Source: Taeniopygia guttata (lineage: Eukaryota > Chordata > Aves > Passeriformes > Estrildidae). From it: DNA of 64,000 nucleotides. The notes beneath the pieces are model-generated. The model worked only from the letters and a program-made list of their open reading frames with translations. It made no database searches and was not told the DNA's origin. A program made the translations under genes and the position numbers. Below, piece after piece: positions 43,101 to 52,100 of this stretch. The DNA lies in assembly GCF_048771995.1 (NCBI RefSeq), contig NC_133059.1, positions 3,275,001 through 3,339,000 of the forward strand. The letters are read 5' to 3'. Position 1 is the first letter of the stretch; each line of letters opens with the position of its first letter.

Positions 43101-46100
43101 TGGGACCAAAATTGTCCTGTGCTTCCCCTGGGGAGCCACCAGGCCACCCTTGGCCACCTTTGGCCACCTTTGGCCACCAGATGGGGGGTCCTGATGGGGT
43201 TTGGGGGTCCTGGAGATAAAGGGGGGATTTGGGGGGTCCTGGGGACACAATGGGGGGTTCCTGAGGGGTTTTGGTGGCACCAAAACCTCCATGGACCCGA
43301 ATTGTCCCAGGCTTCACCTGGGGAGCCACCAGGCCACCTTTGGCCACCTATGGTCACTTATGGTCACTGTGGCCACCAGATGGGGGGTCCTGATGGGGTT
43401 TGGGGGTCCTGGGGACACAATGGGGGGGTCCTGAGGGGTTTTGGTGACACCAAAACCTCCACGGACCCGAATTGTCCTGTGCTTCCCCTGGGGAGCCACC
43501 AGGCCACCCTTGGCCACCTTTGGCCACCTTTGGCCACCAGATGGGGGGTCCTGATGGGGTTTGGGGGTCCTGGGGACTCAGTGGGGGGTTCCTGAGCGGT
43601 TTTGGTGGCACCAAAACCTCCGGAGACCCGGAACATCCCGGGCTTCCCCTGGGGAGCCACCAGGCCACCTTTGGCCACCTTTGGCCACCTGTGGCCACCT
43701 TTGGCCACCAGATGGGGGGTCCTGATGGGGTTTCGGGGTCCTGGGAACACAATGGGGGGGTCCTGGGGACAAAGGGGGGATTTGGGGGGTCCTGGGGGAC
43801 ACAATGGGGGGTTCCTGAGGGGTTTTGGTGCCACCAAAACCTCCAGAGAGCCGGAACATCCTGTGCTTCCCCTGGGGAGCCACCAGGCCACCTTTGGCCA
43901 CCCTTGGCCACCTTTGGCCACCTTTGGGTACCTGTGGCCACCAGATGGGGGGTCCTGATGGGGTTTGGGGGTCCTGGGGACAAAGGGGGGATTTGGGGGG
44001 TCCTGGGGACACAATGGGGGGTGTCCTGAGGGGTTTTGGTGGCACCAAAACCTCCATGGACCCGAATTGTCCCTGGCTTCCCCTGGGGGGCCACCAGGCC
44101 ACCTTTGGGTACCTTTGGCCACCTTTGGCCACCTTTGGCCACCTGTGGCTTCTGTGGCCACCATCCTGGAAGGGTTTTGAGGGTCCTGGGGATACAATGG
44201 GGGGGTCCTGAGGGGTTTTGGTGCCACCAAAACCTCCAGAGACCCGGAATATCCTGGGCTTCGCCTGGGGAGCCACCAGGCCACCTTTGGGTACCTGTGG
44301 CCACCTTTGGCCACCTGTGGTCACCTTTGGCCACCTTTGGTCACCTGTGGCTTCTGTGGCCACCATCCTGGAGGGGTTTTGGGGGTCCTGTGGACACAAT
44401 GTGGGGGTCCTGAGGGGTTTTGGTGCCACCAAAACCTCCGGAGACCTGGAACATCCCGGGCTTCCCCTGGGGAGCCACCAGGCCACCTTTGGCCACCTTT
44501 GGCCACCTTTGGCCACCTTTGGCCACCTTTGGCCACCTTTGGCCACCTTTGGCCACCTTTGGCCAGGCGTGGCCACCTCAGACCTGTCCCTTGTCGCCCC
44601 CCGCAGAACAGCAAGGGCCAGGTGGCGGCGGAGGTGGTGCCGGACCCCACGGACATGGCGCTGGACCGGGCGGAGGCGGCGGAGGCGGCGCGGGAGCTGC
44701 GGCGGCTGCTGCTGGACGCGGTTCCGCTGAGCTGCAGCCTGCCCCGCGTCACCCTGCCCAACTACGACAACCTGCCCGGCACGCTGATGCTGCTCTGCCT
44801 GGGGCTGCAGCTGGGGGACCGGGTCAGGCTGGACAGCGGCAAGGTGTGTGTGTCACCTGTGTCACCTGTGTGTCACCCCCATGTCACCTGTGTCACCTGT
44901 GTGTCACCTGTGTCACCTGTGTCAACCTAAATCTGACCCATGCCAGCCCAAACCTGCCCCGTGTCATCCTAAACCTGCCCTGTGTCACCCCTGTGTCACC
45001 TGTGTCACCTGTGTGTCACTCTAAACCTGCCCTGTGTCACCTGTGTGTCACCTGTGTCACCCTAAACCCACCCCTGTGTCACCTGTGTCACCCCAAACCT
45101 GCCCCATGTCAGCCCAAACCTGCCCCGTGTCAGACCAAACCTGCCCTGTGTCACCTGTGTCACCTGTGTCAACCTAAACCTGCCCCGTGTCATCCTAAAC
45201 CTGCCTCATGTCACCTGTGTGTCACCTGTGTCATCCCTGTGTCACTCTAAACCTGCTCCGTGTCAGCCCAAACCTGCCCTGTGTCACCTGTGTGTCACCT
45301 GTGTGTCACCTGTGTCACCCCAGACCTGCCCCATGTCATCCTAAACCTGCCCCATGTCACCCCTGTGTCACCTGTGTCACCTGTGTGTCACCTGTGTCAC
45401 CCTAAACCTGCCCCGTGTCACTCTAAACCTGCCTCATGTCACCCTTGTGTCACCTGTGTCATCCCTGTGTCAACCTAAACATGCCCCATGTCATCCTAAA
45501 CCTGCCCCATGTCACCCCTGTGTCACCTGTGTCACCTGTGTGTCACCTGTGTCACCTGTGTGTCATCCCTGTGTCACTCTAAACCTGCCCCGTGTCAGCC
45601 CAAACCTGCCCCATGTCACTCTAAACCTGCCTCATGTCACCCTTGTGTCACCTGTCACCTGTGTGTCACCTGTGTCACCTGTGTCACCCCAAACCCGCCC
45701 CATGTCACCCCCGCGTCACCCTGCCCAACTACGACAACCTGCCCGGCACGCTGATGCTGCTCTGCCTGGGGCTGCAGCTGGGGGACCGGGTCAGGCTGGA
45801 CAGCGGCAAGGTGTGTGTGTCACCTGGGTCACCTGTGTGTCACCTGTGTCACCTGTGTGTCACGTGTGTCACTCTCAACCTGCCCCATGCCAGCCCAAAC
45901 CTGCCCTGTGTCACCCCTGTGTCACCTGTGTGTCACCTGTGTGTCACCTGGGTCACCTGTGTCATCCCTGTGTCACTCTCAACCTGCCCCATGTCAGCCC
46001 AAACCTGCCCCATGTCATCCTAAACCTGCCCCATGTCACCCCTGTGTCACTCTAAACCTGCCCCATGTCATCCTAAACCTGCCCCATGTCACCCCTGTGT

Positions 46101-49100
46101 CACCTGTCACCTGTGTCACCTGTGTCACCCCTGTGTCCTGTGTGTCACCTGTGTCACCCCCTGTGTCACCTGTGTGTCACCCCCGTGTCACCTGTGTCTC
46201 CTGTGTCACTCCTGTGTCACCTGTGTTAACCTAAATCTGCTCCGTGTCACCTGTGTCACGCCTGAGTCACCTGTGCCACCTGTGTCACCATGTCACCTGT
46301 GCCACCTGTGTCACACCTGTGCCACCTGTGTCACCTGTGTCACCTGTGCCACCTGTGTCATCCCAATGTCACCATGTCACCCATGTCACCTGTGTCACAC
46401 CTGTGTCACCTGTGTCACCCGTGTCACCTGTGTCATCCCAATGTCACCGTGTCACCTGTGTCACCTGTGTGACCCCAGAGGTCCCGGTGTCACCCAGGGC
46501 CAGGCCGTTTTTGGGGTCCAGGTGTCACCCAGGTGTCCCCGTGCCAGGTGGGCACGCTGCGGTTCTGCGGCACCACGGCCCGTGCTGGGATTTTGGAGTT
46601 TGGGATTTTGGGGTTTGGGGTTTTTGTAGGAGTTTTGTAGGATTTTGGTTTTTGGGGTTTAGGTTTTTCTGTAGGACTTGGGTTTTTTTGGGGCGTTTTT
46701 GGGGTATTTTGGGGTGCCGTTTTTGGGGTCCAGGTGTCACCCAGGTGTCCCCGTGCCAGGTGGGCACTCTCCGGTTCTGCGGCACCACGGCCCGTGCTGG
46801 GATTTTGGGGTTTGGGATTTTTGTAGGATTTGGGTTTTTGGGGTTTGGGATTTTTGTAGGATTTGGGGTTTTTTTGGGGCGTTTTTGGGGTATTTTGGGG
46901 TCTGGTTTTGGGGTCCAGGTGTCACCCAGGTGTCCCCGTGCAGGTGGGCACGCTGCGGTTCTGCGGCACCACGGCCCGTGCTGGGATTTTGGGGTTGGGA
47001 TTTTTGTAGGATTTTGGGTTTTTTTCAGGACTGGGTTTTTTTGGGGTGTTTTTGGGGTATTTTGGGGGTGCCGTTTTTGGGGTCCAGGTGCCACCCAGGT
47101 GTCCCCGTGCCAGGTGGGCACTCTCCGGTTCTGCGGCACCACGGCCCGTGCTGGGATTTTGGGGTTTGGGGTTTTGGGGTTTAGGTTTTTCTGTAGGATT
47201 TGGGGTTTTTTTGGGGTGTTTTTGGGGTATTTTGGGGTGCTGTTTTTGGGGTCCAGGTGTCAGCCAGGTGTCCCCGTGCAGGTGGGCACGCTGCGGTTCT
47301 GTGGCACCACGGCCCGTGCTGGGATTTTGGGGTTTGGCATTTTGGGGTTTGGGATTTTGGGGTTTAGGTTTTCCTGTAGGATTTGGGGTTTTTTGGGGCG
47401 TTTTTGGGGTATTTTGGGGTGCTGTTTTTGGGGTCCAGGTGTCACCCAGGTGTGCCCGTGCAGGTGGGCACTCTCCGGTTCTGCGGCACCACGGCCCGTG
47501 CTGGGATTTTGGGGTTTGGGATTTTTGTAGGATTTGGGGTTTTTTTTAGGACTGGGGTTTTTTGGGGTGTTTTTGGGGTATTTTGGGGGTGCCGTTTTTG
47601 GGGTCCAGGTGTCACCCAGGTGTCCCCGTGCAGGTGGGCACGCTGCGGTTCTGTGGCACCACGGCCCGTGCTGGGATTTTGGGGTTTGGGGTTTTTGTAG
47701 GAGTTTGGTTTTTGGGGTTTGGGATTTTTGTAGGATTTGGGGGTTTTTGGGGCGTTTTTGGGGTATTTTGGGGTGCTGTTTTTGGGGTTCAGGTGACACC
47801 CAGGTGTCCCCGTGCAGGTGGGCACGCTGCGGTTCTGCGGCACCACGGCCCGTGCTGGGATTTTGGGGTTTGGGATTTTGGGGTTTGGGATTTTTGTAGG
47901 ATTTTGGGTTTTTTTCAGGATTGGGTTTTTTTGGGGCGTTTTTGGGGTATTTCGGGGGTCTGTTTTTGGGGTTCAGGTGACACCCAGGTGTCCCCGTGCA
48001 GGTGGGCACGCTGCGGTTCTGCGGCACCACGGCCTTCGCCAGCGGGCAGTGGGCCGGGGTGGAGCTGGACGAGCCCGAGGGGAAGAACGACGGCAGCGTG
48101 GGGGGGGTGCGCTACTTCATCTGCCCCCCCAAAACCGGTACGGGACCCCCGGGACCCCCTGAGACCCCCTGGGACCCCCCAAAACCCCCCGGGACCCCCG
48201 GGACCCCCCGAGACCCCCCGGGACCCCCTGAGACCCCCCGGGACCCCCGAGGACCCCACAGGACCCCCAGGGAACCCCCAGGACCCCATGGGAACCCCTG
48301 AAATGGGGTTGGGACCCCTTGAGACCCCCCAGGATCCCCCAAGACCACCCAGGACCCCACGGGACCCCCTGAAATGGGGTTGGGACCCCCTGGGACCACA
48401 CGGGACCCCCCGGGACCCCCTGGGAACCCCCAGGACCCCCCGGGACCCCACGGGAACCCCTGAAATGGGGTTGGGACCCCCCAAGACCCCCCGGAACCCC
48501 CTGGGACCCCTCAAAACCCCGCCGGACCCCTGGGAACCCCTGGGGTTCCCTGGGACCCCCTGAAATGGGGTTGGGACCCCCTGAGACCCCCCAGGACCCC
48601 CCAAGACCACCCAGGACCCCCTGAGACCCCCCGGGACCCCCCGAAACCCCCCGGGACCCCTGGAAACCCCCGAGACCCCACAGGACCCCCAGGGAACCCC
48701 CGGGACCCCACGGGAACCCCTGAAATGGGGTTGGGACCCCCTGGGAGCCCCCAAGACCACCCAGTACCCCCCAGGACCCCCTGGGACCCCACAGGACCCC
48801 GGGACCCCCAGGGACTCCCTGAAATGGGGTTGGGACCCCCCAAGACCCCCCAAGACCCCCTGGGACCCCTCAAAACCCCTCCGGACCCCTGGGAACCCCT
48901 GGGACCCCCTGAAATGGGGTTGGGACCCCCTGGGACCACACGGGACCCCCTGGGAACCCCCGAGACCCCCCAGGACCCCCTGAAATGGGGTTGGGACCCC
49001 CCGAAACCCCCCGGGACCCCTGGAAACCCCCAAGACCCCACAGGACCCCCAGGGAACCCCCGGGACCCCACGGGACCCCCTGAAATGGGGTTGGGACCCC

Positions 49101-52100
49101 CAGGGACCCCCCAGGACCCCCCAAGACCACCCAGGACCCCCCATACTGGTTTATACTGGGTTATACTGGGTTATACTGGGTTATACTGAGCCATACTGGG
49201 TTATACTGGTTTGTACTGGTTTGTACTGGTTTGTACTGGGCCATACTGGGTTATACTGGGCTATACTGGGCCATACTGGGCCATACTGGGTTATACTGGG
49301 CCATACTGGGTTATACTGGGTTATACTGGGTTATACTGGGTTATACTGGGTTATACTGGGCCATACTGGGTTATACTGGGCTATACTGGGTTATACTGGG
49401 TTACACTGGGTTATATTGGGTTATACTGGGCCATACTGGGTTATATTGGGTTATACTGGGTTATACTGGGTTATACTGGGCCATACTGGGTTATACTGGG
49501 TTATACTGGGTTATATTGGGCCATACTGGGTTATAGTGGGTTATACTGGGTTATACTGGGTTATACTGGGCCATACTGGGCTATACTGGGTTATACTGGG
49601 TTATACTGGGCCATACTGGGTTATACTGGGTTATACTGGTTTGTACTGGGCCATACTGGTTTATACTGGGTTATACTGGGTTATACTGGGTTATACTGGG
49701 TTATACTGGGTTATATTGGTTTATACTGGGTTATACTGGGTTATACTGGGTTATACTGGGTTATACTGGGTTATACTGGGCCATACTGGTTTATACTGGG
49801 TTATACTGAGTTATACTGGGTTATACTGGGTTATACGGGGTTATACTGGGTTATACTGGGTTATACTGGTCCATACTGGTTTATACTGGTCTGTACTGGT
49901 TTATACTGGTCCGTACTGGCCACAGGCGTCTTCGCCTCGGTGTCCCGGATCTCCAAGGTCGAGGAGCAGCCGCCGGCCCCGTCGCCCCCCCCGAGCCCCC
50001 CGGGACCCCCGGCACGAGCCCCCCACAAATCCCGCAAGGACAAGAGAGGTACGGACCCCCCAAAATCCCCCAAAACCCCCCCAAAATCCCCTAAAACCCC
50101 CCCAAAACTCAGGGGAACCCCAAAATCTGCAGGGAACCCCCCAGAAAATACAGGGGAACCCCAAGATCCGCGGGGAACCCCCCAAAATACAGGGGAACCA
50201 CCCAAAATTCAGGGGAACCCCAAAATCCGTGGGGAATCCCCCGGAAAATTCAGGGGAACCCCAAAATCGGGGGGACCCCCCAAAATACAGGGGAACCCCA
50301 AAAATCCCAGGAACCCCCCAAAAAATACAGGGGAACCACCCCAAAAATCCTGGGAACCACCCAAAATCCAGGGGAACCCCAAAATCCGCGGGGAACCCCA
50401 AAAATACAGGGGAACCCCAAAAATCCCCAAAATTCAGGCGGACCACCAAAAATCCACGGGGACCCCCAAAAATCCGCTAAAACTCCCCAAAATCCCAGGG
50501 GACTCCCAAAATCCCCTAAAACCACCAAAACTCCCAGGGGACTCCCAAAATCCAGGGGAACCCCCCCAAAATCTGGGGGGAGCACCCCAAGGGTTGGGCG
50601 TGGCTGGGCGTGGTCGCGATGGGCGTGGCCGAGATGGGCGTGGTGGGGCGTGGTCAATATGGGCGTGACCGAGATGGGCGTGGCCGGGATGGGCGTGGTC
50701 TGCGTGGCCCCGCCCCCAGGAACCCGGAAGCGCGCGGGGGCGTGGCTAGGATGGGTGTGTCCGGAGTGGGCGTGGTCTGTATGGGTGTGTCCGAGATGGG
50801 CGTGGCTAGGATGGGCGTGGCAGGGCGTGGTCAGTCTGGCCCCGCCCCCAGGGTCCCGGAAGCGCGCGGGGGCGTGGCTGGGATGGGCGTGGTCACGATG
50901 GGCGTGGCTAGGATGGGTGTGGCCGATATGGGCGTGGCCGGGATGGGCGTGGCCGGGCGTGGTCAGCGTGGCCCCGCCCCCAGGGTCCCGGAAGCGCGCG
51001 GGGGCGTGGCTGGACCGCGAGGGGCGGCGCGTGGCGCCCGGGGACGCGGTGCTGGTGGCGGGACAGCGGCGGGGCCGGGCCCGGTTCTACGGCCGCACCG
51101 ACTTCGCCCCCGGTGAGACCCCCGACCCGCCGAGACCCTGACCCACATTGAGAGACCCCGACCCACATTGAGAGACCCCCGTCCACCGAGACCCTCGCCC
51201 ACGGAGAGACCCACCCACGGAGACCCCCACCCACGGAGAGACCCCGACCCACCGACAGACCCACCCACTGAGGGACCCCCACCCACACTGAGAGACCCCA
51301 ACCCACGGAGAGACCCCAACCCACGGAGAGAGACCCTGACCCACAGAGAGACCCCAACCCATGGAGACCCCAACCCACTGAGAGACCCCAACCCACCGAG
51401 ACCCCCCCCAGAATGGGACCCCCTTGAGGCACCCCCAGGACCCCCGGGATGGGACCCCCACGCTAGGATGGGACCCTCCGAGACCCCCCTGTGACACCCA
51501 ATGTCCCCAATGTCCCCAATGTCCCCCCAATGTCCCCAATGTCCCCCAATGTCCCCAATGTCCCCAATGTCCCCCCAATGTCCCCAATGTCCCCCAATGT
51601 CCCCAATGTCCCCAATGTCCCCAATGTCCCCCCAATCCCCCCAATGTCCCCAATGTCCCCAATCCCCCCAATGTCCCCAATGTCCCCCAATGTCCCCAAT
51701 GTCCCCAATGTCCCCAATGTCCCCCCAATCCCCCCAATGTCCCCAATGTCCCCAATGTCCCCCCAATCCCCCCAATGTCCCCAATGTCCCCAATGTCCCC
51801 AATGTCCCCAATGTCCCCCCAATCCCCCCCAATGTCCCCACTGTCCCCAATGTCCCCAATGCCCCCAATGTCCCCACTGTCCCCAATGTCCCCAATGCCC
51901 CCAATGTCCCAAATCCCCCCAATGTCCCCAATGCCCCCAATGTCCCCAATGTCCCCAATCCCCCCAATGTCCCCAATGTCCCCAATGTCCCCAATGTCCC
52001 CAATCCCCCCAATGTCCCCAATGTCCCCAATGTCCCCCCAATGTCCCCAATGTCCCCAATGTCCCCAATGTCCCCAATGTCCCCAATCCCCCCAATGTCC

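Noticed and set aside
47818-47850. Last decoy copy of CLIP3 exon 8 as the real exon start
   Set aside because: After 33 nt it diverges from the CAP-Gly sequence, and it is 184 nt from the true start, which is out of frame.
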